Shown here one piece after another: positions 1 through 13,200 of a stretch of 64,000 bases of DNA. Source of the stretch: Apostichopus japonicus (lineage: Eukaryota; Echinodermata; Holothuroidea; Aspidochirotida; Stichopodidae). How positions within the stretch are numbered: position 1 is the stretch's first letter; the number at the start of each line of letters is the position of its first letter. Location: assembly GCF_037975245.1 (NCBI RefSeq), contig NC_092579.1, forward strand, positions 25,837,166-25,901,165. The letters run 5' to 3'. The notes below the pieces were generated by a model, which saw nothing but the letters and a program-made list of their open reading frames with translations, made no database searches and was not told where the DNA came from. The translations under genes and the position numbers were made by a program.

Positions 1-211
1 ATGATACATCCAAAAGAGTACGGCGTAATCATCGTAAGCATCTTTATGAAATAAATAAAACAATGCGGTTGTACTGTCTTCTCTTTAAATATTGTAGGGT
101 TACGTATCAGTGCTATAGAAGTGCCATATTACGTCAAAGAACATTGTTTGGTTTTTGGGGGTCAAAAATAATTTGAGACCAGAGGTCAAAATGTGGGACA
201 AATATACCATA

Positions 212-212
<1 letters not shown>

Positions 213-271
<59 letters not shown>
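213..271. repeat. TA microsatellite
   Basis: About 29 uninterrupted TA dinucleotides, followed directly by three degenerate copies of a roughly 24-bp TTCGAATNAATACG unit. Confidence 0.95.
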
Positions 272-274
<3 letters not shown>

Positions 275-1361
275 TTCGAACTAATACGTGTATATGTTCG
301 AATGAATACGAGTATATGTTCGATTAAATACAACCATATACACTCAGATTTTTTTTACACAGGTTTAGTCAAATTTTAATTGATTTTCATGTCAAATAAG
401 AACACTAAAACATTTCAGTAAAATTTACTTAACTGCTGTTTGGTAAATTTTTACATGATCAGCATGTAACGCAACTACAAAATTATTATGTAATATTTTG
501 CCAGCGATTTCTACATAGCACCCGTTCAGTAAGCGTTTTACACATGTTTTAGGTTAATTATTAAAAGCAGCTTGATGCACTCTTTTTGTCATTTCATCGA
601 TCACAACAGAAAGGCACATTTAAGAGACAACAAAAAGGAATGACAACACAAATAATTCAGAATATTTGATGAATTCAACCTTTTATTTCAAGACTGAAGA
701 GGGTACCGTATATCCCGTACATCTACAATCATGCATGAATAGTGAACTACATCCATGATATTTTAACTTTTGTGTCCAGTTATGGATGACAGTTTGAATC
801 AGATACATTAGACAATAGGCGGTCGTAACTACATTGATAGCATACTTTCAAACGGTTGAAATCTTTCAGCAATGTAAGTCCCACTTTTACCTATAATAGA
901 AAAAAATAAAAAAAACAAAAACATAAACAAAAGGTAATAACAAAAACATGAACAAGAGGTACTATCTCTTAAAGGTGCATGCTTACGAAAATTTAAATGA
1001 TTTATTTTTTTAGTGTCTTAGATGCATGTACAAAAAACATTTGGTCGAATTTTCAACCAACTCCCTCGACATGTAGTAAGATATTTGAAAGCTCACCAAA
1101 ATTAACATAATCAACTGTCTGATTGCAAAATTTGACAAAGATACAACTCTACCTGCAGCATTAGCTAACATTTCAGGCAAAGATACATAAAATCATCTGT
1201 TCGTAGTTACTTTAGGCTCAATTACAAATCACCAACCCATGAGCTCTCCAAAAAAACAATCTTATATGTCATGGGAGCTTTGCAACTTAAACATGCTGGT
1301 ATATAATTGAGCACTGTAGTTCTGTTCCAACAAATTAAACTTACTATCAGCTCTTTGACAG
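272..1361. other. AT-rich sequence without recognised gene
   Basis: No coding similarity and no supported exon. A-rich runs occur near 900-950. Confidence 0.5.
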
Positions 1362-2682
1362 CAGGGGCGTATCCAGGGGGGCAACAGGCGCGCCCCCCCT
1401 ATTGGCCGTCACCAAAAAAAAAAAAGTTTAACAAAAAAAAATAAAAAATTGATGACGACCTTTAAGTGAGATGTCGGTGATCGCTCAAACCCCCACCCCC
1501 TCCCGTATGTTTTATTTTTTGTTTGCCAAAAAAAGGTTCTGGCGAAGTTCGGCGGCATAATAGTTTTAGAAACATAGATGGTAATTGTGTTTGTATTATC
1601 ACTATAAACACTAAGAAATTGTGCATTTTGTGTCCATATTTACTGGAAATGTTGCTTATTATTAAGGTCGGAAAATGGATCACATATGGCCATGGGCGGC
1701 GATCATGGGGGGGGGGGGAAGGGGGGATATATCCCCCCCCCATGAAAATGGGTGGAGGGGATGTAATACACCATATCCCCCCCCCCAAATGCCAGGGATA
1801 AGAATATTTTCATGCCTACATTTATGCATCATCGTAAATGTACGGCTCTTTTTTAGCTTCATTTCTCGCCTACCATAAACGCAGTGCGATCTTTTCAGAT
1901 AAAGCGTCTTTATAAAGCAAGAATAGTTGAGTGTAGGCTTCATTGGCCCTATAACAACAAAATGTATTATTGCGCCCACGGTATTGATATAGTACATATA
2001 TGCACCCTCATAGTATTCATATAGGCCCTATAGTAGGCCTACACACGTACATGTTCCCTCGAACAGCTGAGAATCTCATGTTACCAGGGTAATGCTTAAT
2101 ACACGTTTCACCTGGATGCCCTAGCAATCGGTACCTAGGAATGTAACTATGTGTAATTGTGTATTGCATGTGTATAGGCCTATAATAGCCTGCATGAGGC
2201 CATTTTCTTCATCGAATAATATAAAAGAGCTCTCGAACTTTCTTACGTTGCGCCTGAAACAAGATTGACAGGGGCAATTTTCCCAAAATAATACCCGAAA
2301 TTTAAAAAAAGGTATTTTGGATCCTGATTATGAGATATTTCGGACATGACATCCCTATTTTAAAGTTGGGTATATGCCGCTTGGAAACCTCGGGAAGTGC
2401 CGTTTCCGGCCATCTAGAGGGTTTGTTAATCCCAAAATTTTCTTGTACGCTTCGCGCCAACTCATGGTGGCGCTACGCTTAGATAGTCAACAAGGTCATA
2501 TCCCCCCCCCCCCCAACTCGGAAGTACGGATCGCCGCCAATGCATATGGCACCATTTTGCATTTCAGCCCTTCTTCGAAAGAAAAATTGTCCACCCCTCC
2601 TCTTAGACCCATCCGCCAGGACGGCGATCATTCATGCCTGACGCCCCCCCCCCCCTATTGGAAAATCCTGGATACGCCCCTG
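1362..2682. mobile_element. Non-autonomous hAT-like DNA transposon, 1.3 kb
   Basis: Ends are perfect 16-bp inverted repeats CAGGGGCGTATCCAGG, flanked on both sides by the direct repeat GACAG (1357-1361 and 2683-2687). The CAG-GGCG end is typical of hAT elements, and 5-bp duplications are known for a hAT subgroup; most hATs make 8 bp, so the subgroup is inference. The interior has several G and C homopolymer runs (for example 1706-1740, 1777-1787, 2502-2515, 2643-2655) and no transposase. Short open frames inside are artefacts of low complexity. Confidence 0.65.
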
Positions 2683-2699
2683 GACAGGATTATGATTTG

Positions 2700-3640
2700 A
2701 TACTATTAAGCACAATGGACCAATACTTATACATCCCCAAGTAAGAGTGAAGGATCTTGAATATTTGGTGGTAGCCAGTTGACACTGAAATTATTCACAT
2801 AAATACCCCACCTCTTGCAACGTTTATAGTAAATATCATTTTAAAGCTTAACTTAAATCATAATCAACTGTCGGCCATGACGAAAATGACAAAGATAAAA
2901 CTTATCCTATAGTCACCCATATATAAGCAGTATTTTCATAATCTGCTGCAGAGATAATAGTTTAATTTCAATTAAGAGTCACCAATCAACCAGTACCAAA
3001 TAAAGAATGAAGAATGAAATGAACCGATCTAATCTTCTTGAAAGAAAATGGAACAATAGTGAACTTTGTGACATGAAACATATTTGCATTAAACTGACCA
3101 TTAGCATTCTTGGGACACTGAATGCTATGACAGTATATCAATTTCATGTTACTGTTTGGGTAATGAATGTTACATTCACCATGTTAACACACAATCATCA
3201 CAATGATTGGATTTATTATTGTACTGCTATTATTAAGCACAAAGAATCTAAACACTCTTACAATAACAACAATCCCTCAAGTCATCCGATGTGACGGGTC
3301 TGAAAATGTAATGACAAAGAAACAACTCTTCCTGAAGTTAATTTAAAACAAGCAACAACTTTAGATACACAGTGATTTGTTCATTATTAGTTTAATTTGA
3401 ATTAGCCCGCACACCAATCAAAGCAAGTAGTGGCGAAATGAAAGAATATAATATTTTTAACACAAATTGGAAAATATACATCAAAGTGAACTTTGAGATG
3501 TGAAATAATGTGGAATGCTGACTATGACGACTGCTACACTGCAGTGACCTTGTCTTTGTTGGTGGCACGGTCAGCACGAAAGTCTTGAATCTGGTTGCAC
3601 TTCACACTGCCAGTTCAGGCAACTTATAAACAACTTTTTG
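2700..3640. repeat. Degenerate tandem repeat, unit about 430 bp
   Basis: GTGAACTTTGTGACATGAAA near 3059 recurs as GTGAACTTTGAGATGTGAAA near 3485. ATGACAAAGA followed by a Y-rich stretch and AGTTTAATTTNAATTA recurs near 2888, 3310 and, more weakly, 1130. Copies are strongly diverged. No gene is seen here. Confidence 0.4.
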
Positions 3641-5820
3641 GAAAAATTCCCATGCACCAAGACATGCCTTTTGGTATTCCAGATTAAACACATATAATGA
3701 TTTGCATGAAGCACACATCAATGGCCTTCATAAATGTCCTCTGAGGTAGGGCATGTCTCTCCTTGATCACAAATAACTGCTGAGGATGTATTTTGCTTTC
3801 TCCGAGAAGTAACACATATGGCTGAGGCTTTTCTGAAATATTTAGCAAATAACTGCAAGTTGGTGCTTTCCTAAGAAAGAAAAGATAAATACATTCCAAT
3901 CATAATAAGGCTGTGTAAAAACCTAAATGGTTCAAAGGCGTTTATTGGCATGTATCACTCACAAAAACGTGACATCTGCATCCGAAAATAATAAACGTTT
4001 AGTGATTCAAGTGGTAAGAAAAATTAATTATCGAGCAAGGACCTTCAACAGAGATACTCTCAAGCTGTTCTATTTTGTAATGTCTGTCATAATAACAAAA
4101 AAGACCTGTGGTACATTAAACCCTGTCCACTTATTACTATGCATGATATCTGCACCAAAAACATCAGGGACCATCCTTGGGTTATTGGTTATAATTATAC
4201 CTACTATTAACTCAAACATGTAATAGATTTTGTGTTTACATGCTAATTTCAGAAAAAAATTCTCATTTGGCCCCGCCCATCATCAATATTTAATAAGCAA
4301 GCCCAAAATGGCAGTGAAAACATAGCGATGATGGATTAACGCTCCACACCAAATATTAAATAAATGTCATGTATAGCTACTTGGAAATTGCCTTTTTAAG
4401 TTTTTCACATTAAGCCCCCCCCCCCTCTGCCCCCCTAATTCCTATACAAGATATCTTCACTGAAAACAACAGGGTACACCATTCTGCCATGTATCAACTC
4501 AAGTTAATCTAGGATTCTTGAGATATCAGGTATACAAGCAGACATCTCACACACAGGACATCACCAGGTCAAAGGTCAAATTTCCAATAATTTTAAACGT
4601 AAACAAACTTTCAATTGAATTGTTTGGAAAGGTGTTCAATATAACCTCCCCCCCCAAAAAAAAAAAATATATATATACATCATTGGTAAGATCGTTCTCT
4701 GGGCATCATTTTGGTACTTAGTTAAACAAAGAATGCAGGATGAAGTATTGGGAAGATACAATGCTTTAAAAATGCTCACTCCAACTTTTTGCAATTGCAT
4801 ACCTGTACACTGCTATGTTAAGGGCTAGATCACTACCAGATTATAGAGCCTTAGTTAGGTATATCAGTATCAACAATCCACATCAGCTTTGGCATACTTG
4901 CTACCTGCTAAAATGGCAAACCAGTAATTATAAATTGCATTACATGAATATGCTTACTCTAAAAAAATGGTAACAGCGTTACGATAGCCAATGCTCAAGG
5001 CCATTTTGAAATGTACTGCCTAGCATAGCCTAAGTATAAGCCCTACTATGTAAAAAAGGACTAGCAGGATACACTAAGTTATAGGATTAGGCGTAACTAA
5101 ACTTACAAATAGAATACACTAAGTAACAGTATAAATCAGCCGTTCATCCGTGATTCTCTGACAAGTATGAGTTGACCATGACAAACAGCAGCTAGCCTAT
5201 TGTATAACTTAATGTATACATTTAACGTTAGGTCTACGTAACGCAAGTGAATCAAAATCAGTCTTCTATTTAATTTAGTCGTGAGTCTAGAAGCATTTCT
5301 CAGTATTGTCACGTTCACTTACAGAATAACTAAACTTACCTACGAATTTGTCAATCAACTCTTCCTGGGCCAGTCCTTTAACGTGATTTTCCAGGCCATT
5401 GTAGCTCGTGTGGTCGCGAACTGTATGTGGCTTGCGCGTGTATGACGGTGGATTACTATAGTATAATTAGTAACGATAAATGACTTTACTTTACAAACTT
5501 GTACAAGTTAGGTTGCATTATCTAACTCTGCATCCGTTGATTAACGCTTTGGCGAAAGTTACTTGTAATCATGTAAAGATGACTAAGTAGACTTTTATTA
5601 TAATTTTCGGAAATCCTCTATCGTGTGCATACGTATAATTTGACTGAATGTTGTGTAATATTTACAAAATGCCATGCATTTTTACAACCCATGATTTTAC
5701 ATAACATTATTTTACACATTGTGTTCTGTGTGTAAACCGGCCTTCTAACTGGCTGCTAATAATGTATACGTGCATATATTCGATTTATTACGAGTTCATT
5801 TTCGAATTAATACGCGTATA
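3641..5820. other. Unannotated stretch with C/A tracts
   Basis: No recognised gene. C-runs occur near 4415-4436 and 4646-4655, and a perfect AGGTCAAAGGTCA at 4566-4578. Short open frames do not resemble known proteins. Confidence 0.4.
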
Positions 5821-6599
5821 TAATATGGTATATTTGTCCCATGTGGCCTACCATACACGGGAATAACAACGTTGCATCTGCCTCGATTCTTCTTGTACTA
5901 AAATTCTACGCTATAGATACCCAATGACATTTAAGGAAAACTGCACCAGTCTTGAAATGGGTTTTGTTTTATACGATACGCGTAATATTTATGATGAACG
6001 GGCCACTCTGTCTAGCTTTTCGCTTGATAAGTATCGCATAAATTTTATCTACCGGAATTATATGACTTTAATGACGAGAACGTGGACTCGACTTGTGAAG
6101 GTTATATTTTAAGGGGCACACATAAGTAGTAAGCTGTCAACATATATACAGAAACCAATAGACCTGACAGCATGCCTTAGAAGTTTTGAGAAAGCTGTTT
6201 AAATTATCACCACCTATTTATCAGTTAGCGATATGAGCGGAGCATTCATTTTTCAAAGATACTCATGCGCAATACCTGACCATCAAACAGACATACAAGA
6301 GAAGTCAACAATAAGACAAAACAAATTACTGCGTTATTACGGGCTAGGTTTGTGATCGTCGAAAACATCTTCTGATAGGGTTTTCTATACTGATTTTTTA
6401 CATCGTTGTGGTTGCAGCTAAGAGCATATAGCGCATTGACAATGAACTCTAAAACCATGCAACGTTGTGATGTACGAGGAACCGGCATGCCATTAATGCA
6501 TTTGAAGGGAGGAACGCAGCAGGCAGCACGTGTTCATGTGTAGTTGGATTAAAAGGGAATGTGATTTTCTGTCATACTTCAGAGTTAGTAGATGATCCC

Positions 6600-7255
6600 T
6601 ATTGTTTGTGCATAGTAATGAGTGGGCGGGGCTTAACGAAAAATTCTTAAAATGTCAATATCAGATTTAGTTCATACTTGGTATGGTGATGTAAGTACTT
6701 TGTATGTACATGTTCTTTGCAACAACAAGTTTTACCTCATTAGTATGCATGGGTGGGTAGTGCTTAATGGGAAATCGTGGAAAACGGCATGTAAACAGGA
6801 TATCTCATGTGTAGATGTGCCCTTATGTTTCCAGTTCCCATTCATGAATATTAATGAGTGGGCGGGCTTAACATAAATTTCTTAAAATATAAATATCGCT
6901 TCAACCGTATGTCCGATCAGTTTAGTTTATACTTGGTATGGTGCTGTAACTCTATAGTAAGTACATGTTCTTTGCACACACAAAAATCCTTGTTAATATG
7001 TGGGCGGGGCTTAATGGGAAATCGACGAAACGGCTTGTAAACACGATATCTCAACAAACACAATTGAATCAATGTCATACTTGGTAGATAGATGTCCTAT
7101 CTCTAGAATATTATTAATGAGTGGACTCGGGGCTTAACATACAACTTTCAACATGTCAATATCTCTGCAACCGTATGTCCGATTTATTTTATATTTGGTA
7201 TAGGGATGTTACTACATAATAAATACATGATCTTTACAACAACAGTTAGGCCTAC
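6600..7255. repeat. Degenerate tandem repeat, unit about 235-255 bp
   Basis: TTAATGAGTGGGCGGGGCTTAAC recurs in variant form near 6617, 6853 and 7110, each followed by AAATGTCAATATC, CATACTTGGTATGGTG and GTACATGTTCTTTGCA. A half-unit variant (GGGTGGGTAGTGCTTAATGGGAAATCG-like) sits near 6752 and 6990. Three diverged units are visible. Confidence 0.6.
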
Positions 7256-7660
7256 ATTTTTTTGGGACCATCTGGGCCCCAAAAATTCCCGGGCACATTC
7301 TTGAGCCTGGTGGGCCCAAAGTTTTGGGACCATTTGGACCTACGTTTCTTGGGGGTTAATTTTTGGGGTAAATATATTTTTGAGTCAGTTTGTTTTGCGC
7401 CAAATATTTTTGGGCCTATTTAGGCGCAGAATTTTATTGGGCCAACTTTTTGGAAGGCCAATACCTTTTAAACTGCCAACCATAAATCGGATTATATCCA
7501 ACCTTGGAAAAAAAGTTGTTGTTTAATATTTTGTACATGGATAGGCCTAAGTTCTTGAGCCCATCATTTTATTTCCACCTCAAATGCATTTTGTGTCACA
7601 GTCTTTGGGCCCGAATTTGTGGGCCCAACATTTTCGGCCCACATTTATTTATATTAAACT
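7256..7660. repeat. GGGCCC-rich low-complexity repeat
   Basis: Many short degenerate copies of TTTTGGGCCCA-like sequence, so palindromic GGGCCC cores recur about every 40-60 bp. No gene. Confidence 0.5.
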
Positions 7661-8211
7661 TTTACCTACATTTTCCAACCTTCCCCGTTTTTTGGGAAAT
7701 ATCTATTATACAGATATCGAAATTTGCGCTGTTTCTCAAAATTCAACTTTTTATATAAAGTGTTTTACTTCTTCTCGAGCGTTTTGGTGTCGTCTTATCT
7801 CAGAATATAAATTTTCATATCAAAACGACCAAATTTTCAAGGACACTGAGACGGAATCTTTGGCGTTTGCAAAGGAGTCAAAATGGTGAATCCAAGATGA
7901 ACATCTCAAAGATAACTGCACATTGGGAAAGCTGAAAAATTAGATATGAGATACCTCTGGCCAGCGAATGAATATTCAAAATGTGAAAATTTAAAAAAAA
8001 AGTCCTGACTTGTTTTTCCCAATCAATTTCTAATTGATGAAAATCATATGACAACTATTTGAGGTTATATTGTGGACAGAAGAAAACAATTAGAGCATAC
8101 CAAAAACGTTGGTTCTAAGGTATTCACGTTGTCAAAACTGTCTCTAAAATCATCGATTTTTTGTGGCCACGTCAAGGTATTTGAACACGACGGCGTACAC
8201 TACAAACCAGA

Positions 8212-9215
8212 CAGTGTGGTTTCGATGATGCTAAATGAATAATCTTATATGAATGTGACACACTAGGATGTAGCGTATAGCCAGGATGAACAACATACAT
8301 CAAAGTAGACCAGTAAAAAGTATTGAGATATGCGAAGCAATATTCACATTGGCAGCTGATAACCGAGATGGACACTTTTCTTGTATTCAGCAAACAAGTT
8401 GATCTCTACCAAAGACAACAAGCTCCGGTCTCAAGCCTAGACAAATATTTTTCTAAAGTACGCACTATTTGGGGACCGTGACTAAAAATATACTCGCGAA
8501 AACGTAAAACTCACTCGCGCACGATGATTGCTCTTCAAGTCTTCACAGTACAGATCTAAAACATCAATACTTTCTGTGAACCAAGGTTAAGCACTTGGGC
8601 AGATACATGGTGCTACGTAATTGCACATTGGAAATTTCTGTGCAGTATGAAATTTATACTTATTCCACCAAAAGTAAGTGTTGAACATAGTAAAACATGT
8701 CGCAGAATCATAAATAAGCAGCGTAGCCTATTGTAGTGTTTCAAACAATTAAAAATAAAACATCTGCAAAAATACTTACGAAGATAGCTTAGCTTCTGTT
8801 ACATTAGGGCTCATATTGTTCTACGCATATACCATACAGTAGTATATTAAGCGAGACTCCTAAGCCTATACTGTACCTCATTGCTACTTTGAACCGCTAC
8901 TCAGTCGATTAGCGCGACTAAGTACATTTCCCAATTATTAACCTTGTCTTTGAGCTGCAGATTGGTGGGCGAAAAATATTTCTATTAATCCATTACACTG
9001 CCTAAATCAAAGCGATCTTTTACGCAATGTAAATCTAAGGTTGAAAGAGCATCTATCTTCCACTCGCAACTTGTGTTGTGTAAAAATCTTGGCAAAAAAT
9101 CCTAGCAGCAATAAAAACAAACTTGTCTAAAAACTCCTTAAATTGTTGTATGTTTTGCAAATTATGACTGATGGTATGTAGGAAGTGCCTTAAGAAATAA
9201 TATAGGAGATGTTTG
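8212..9215 (+). repeat. Dispersed repeat family R1, copy 1
   Basis: The first half (8212-8720) matches 37639-38118 in the same orientation. The segment 8455-9215 matches 48935-47325 on the opposite strand, apart from an insertion in that copy. Shared landmarks include GTGTGGTTTCGATGATGC, GCACTTGGGCAGATACATGG and GATCTTTTACGCAATG. It has no coding frame. It is a moderately old interspersed repeat of unknown class. Confidence 0.7.
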
Positions 9216-9834
9216 GCCACTTTAAGTGTATTGGTATTCTAACACGAAACATTTTAAACAATGCTTACGGTATTGTTAGAAGTCTACCTGCATATACTCT
9301 ACTGTACAGGGGCTGCCTGCGCATAACCAGGCCGTCGTGATATCGACGATTAACATATTTTTGGTAATTGGTTGAGAAATTAATATATGAACACAACATA
9401 CTTATGAATGCAATTAAAACACATACGGTAAGGTTCTTCGTAAGCTCAAACCGTTCCCTCTAATAAATAGTTATTTTAGATTTTAAATGATACTTTTGCT
9501 TTATGTTTGTAAATGCTCCAAGAAGGTTGTGAAAAATCTCCGCACATGAAAACTTCCCGTACATAATGCACGTGCAGATAGTGAACCATTTTACACAGTT
9601 CATTCGCATTGAGATTGGTCATTGATAAAACTGTTACTAGGCGACAGTTTATTTCCATAACGGCGCCTAGCTATTTCACCAACGTAACTATACATTCAAA
9701 CCTGCAGTTTTCATTTGGCACTGAATCTCGACGATTTGCGAAATACGATGGCAAACTTCAACAACGAAAGCAAATATATAATACCGATAATTCAGTGATA
9801 TCGTTCGTTCCAATAGCAACGCTGTGTGTACAAA

Positions 9835-10240
9835 GAGTACACCTTTTTGCACACGATTTGACCACTAGTGACCCCAAGTAACCTTTGACCTCCACAAAAA
9901 CATATTCTTCTTGAACTTAACGTTTCGCAACTACAAACTAAATATGAGATTGGTCCAAGATTCCCTTCCTGAGATATCGTGTTTACAAAGTTTTCACAAT
10001 TTGACCCCAAATGCCATTTGACATTCCCAAAAAACAATTGGCTTCTTTTACTCAATGTGGCACTCCTACACACCAAATATGAGCTTGTTCTAAGCTTCCC
10101 TTCTTGAGATATCGTGTTTACAACAAGGCGTCACACCGCACACATACACACATGTATACACGCACACGCATTCGCGCACATATACGCATACAAACACTCA
10201 TCCGCCTGCATGACTACACAGGTTACGATTTCATCGAAAC
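9835..10240 (+). repeat. Dispersed repeat family R2, copy 1, with CA-rich end
   Basis: Matches 38600-38905 on the same strand and 34456-34760 inverted. It contains repeated GAGATATCGTGTTTACAA motifs, TGACC half-sites and a CA-rich tract (about 10130-10200), ending GACTNCANAGGTTA then CATCGAAACCAAA. No gene. Confidence 0.7.
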
Positions 10241-10249
10241 CAAACAGCT

Positions 10250-13200
10250 TTTTTTTTTTACTCTTTCAGTAAGAAGTTAAGTATTAAGCATCTCCTCCCA
10301 CATCCCCTGCCATAAATCCTCTCTCCACAACGAGCAGATTAATCCGAGGTACCACAAAGATAAGAGCGACCTCGCTAAGTAGCGGGGGTGACGTTACAGT
10401 ACTGTTTGTACATATGTCATTTATATATTTGCACTCTTTTGCCTATCATAATAACACTCTCATGAGTAGAACGACATGAGTACAACACTTGCGTACAACA
10501 CTTGCGCATGTCTTCCGATAACACTCCAGCATTCCAACGTACCTCAGTCAAGGAAACCTATGCTGTGCATTTGCGCGCTATGGTGCTTCAATAAGCATAC
10601 TGCCTGAATCGTTACATGTTTGGTTAGATTCAGCTCACTGCCTTATCTGCTTACCTGTAACCAAAAGCAGATATTCCACTTTCTTTGCCGAATATTAAAA
10701 TGGTTTAAAGCCTATTACTTCTACGATGAACAGTTTGCAAACCATCCGTGCATTTCGTTTATACTTACAGTAATTTAGAAATGGCATAAATCCACCTGGA
10801 TTGCAACTTCATTCCAAAATGAAATTTTCGAGCTTTTCCTAAGGGAAAATCCTCTCGACACAAGGAACATCTATCTAATTATGGAATGTTCCCGTGAGAC
10901 CATATTGAAGACGTGTACAAAAAGCCTTATTTAATGAGCTCCAATGATATTAGTAGTATTAATTGCAGTCAAAGTTCATTAGAAACAAAAATTCACATAT
11001 CTTACATAGTAATGAGACAATTTCATTTGAAGAAAAGTCGCCAAAGAGAGAGCGTAAAGCAGGAAACCAAACAACTTTCGAACCCAGTCTCTAATGATCA
11101 CTCAGATCAATTTATGAGCGTCACGAACGCATGATTCTGCGTGCAGGACGCAAGGTTTAAGCCAGCGACGCAAATTTTGCAACTGCTTGCGTCCGACGGG
11201 AACCAAGTACACACACTCACCACTAGACCCATGTAAACACATTTTTATTGAATGAACATCTTTTCTTTATAAAAACCACACATCTTTTCAAAGGAACCAA
11301 AATTGTCTTTAAAAAAAACAAAATCATAACAATCAACCGCAAGTTGTGATGCTTCAGTACAGCGCTAACAACATTTCCATTACTGAGATTTTCATGCTAA
11401 ACATAGTTAATGGGGCTTTTCCAAATTTCCCGTGATTTGATTGGCTAATAGTCCCTTACCCTTTGTTTGCAGACATTCTTGCGTCCTCAGTACTCAATGA
11501 ACACACACAGGGTATGTATGCTGTTCATCTGTAACTACTTGTACCGTTGCTTTTACTACCTGTGCAGAGATAGCTAAGTTTGTGCTATCATATGTGCACT
11601 CAAGTATCATAACATTAGGCCTTGTTGTAACAAGTTTCGACATTGTACGAAGTTGCAGTTCCTTGCAAACTGTAAATTTTCGCGGACCCTTTCACCACGT
11701 GCTTCAGTTGTTATTATCTTATTATTATCTCATCTCCATAGATGTAATGTAACGGGATATGAGATAGTGTACTTCACCCCACTCAGAAATGTGAAGAAGT
11801 ATGTGAGTGGGTGGGTTGTGTGTGTGAGTGAGTGAGCCAAAGAGCGTGTCGCGCACTCCTCCAAGTTCGATGAAGTTCAAACTTGGTGGGTAGGTGCCTG
11901 ACCATGTAAACTCGTGCCTGCGTGATTGATGACGTCAAGGTCAACGGTCAGATGTCAAAGCCAAGAAACCTGAAAATGGGGTTTTAGCCATTTTCTGCTT
12001 GTCAACGTGTAGAGAATGATGAGACGAAGTTTAAAATCATGCAGATTTAGATGTTGAGGGTCGAGGACAAAAGTCAATTGAGATCAATCACTCCCGTCAT
12101 GGAGGATATGAGATCTACAACTCCATGGATCGCCCTTTTGGTGTTTTTTGGCAACGTTCGTACGTAAGCTTCTTCATACATCACCAGAGGTCTGAGTCAA
12201 CATTGCGTACAATGATATGTACATACTGTAATGGGATAGGGGTCGGAACTGGTCGAAGTTAGGAGTATAGTGGATGGGGAACAAGGAAATATATATTAGC
12301 TAAAGGTTTCGTCTTTTTTTCGTGCACATTATAGTACAATCAATATACGCTTCCGTTGCCCACAAGTCAATATGTTGTCAGGGGTCATTATTACTAAGTA
12401 CTATGTGCTCCTGTAGAGGTATTTATAGTGCATGTTTTCATGGAGAACTCATGCAGGGACGCAATTTTTTTTTGAGCGGACGCAAACATCTTTAACATGT
12501 GGACAAAAGTCCTAGTAACGATACATAACTGTGACAATGAGTGGCACAAAAGCAACCGGTTTGTTCCACTACTGTAATAATACAAACGTGTTGACATTTC
12601 AACCGCTATGACAGCATGAGCATTAACGTTAGTTCATTCAGCAATCCACGAACACTACAATGGTTGAGATCAGTCAAAGAAGTGATATATCTGTGTCTCT
12701 ACTTCCGGTGACATCGTTCCATGCCATATTTGCTCATCATGCATTTCATGATCACGTGATACAAAACCAGTAGTGTTCACAAACCAACGACTGAACATGT
12801 CAAAGATGTCTGAATACTTTGTTATAATCTTCATCACTAAAGTGATAAATATAATGAAGTGTAACTTTATTGATCGAGCATTTTCTAAGTTAATAACCGA
12901 TCCATTAACAGAGATAAACATGGAAAGTCTTACAAATCAGTCAATTAGAGGGAAATTCTCCAGACATTTACCACTACAAATACCATTTTCACGAAATCTG
13001 GACGTACTGAGTTTTTTAACTAACAACCATATTCGAAACAGGGATGTTATCCTGAAAATCTCACGGACACAGTGAATTTCCATTTTTCTTTGCAACATTA
13101 TACGAATTAATATCGACAACAAATGCACGCAGATAATGCAATTTTGTTTTGTTTTGACCGTATGCCATTTGTTCTTGACAAGCTTTAACAACATTGGTTG

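Larger units (their letters stand above)
194..5841. mobile_element. Possible 5.6-kb segment bounded by inverted terminal sequences
   Basis: The left edge reads TGGGACAAATATACCATA and the right edge (5824-5841) is its near-exact reverse complement. Inside each edge come TA-rich sequence and copies of a TTCGAANTAATACG-like motif (272-330 on the left, 5780-5818 on the right, inverted). This could be one large non-autonomous element or two separate small foldback elements 5.6 kb apart. No transposase-like frame is seen inside. Target duplications are not evident. Confidence 0.3.

Noticed and set aside
6246-6488. Minus-strand frame with signal-peptide-like ICFVLLLTSLVCLFDG and a following GTATTG
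   Set aside because: A weak donor and no downstream exon; a hydrophobic run alone is common in AT-rich sequence.
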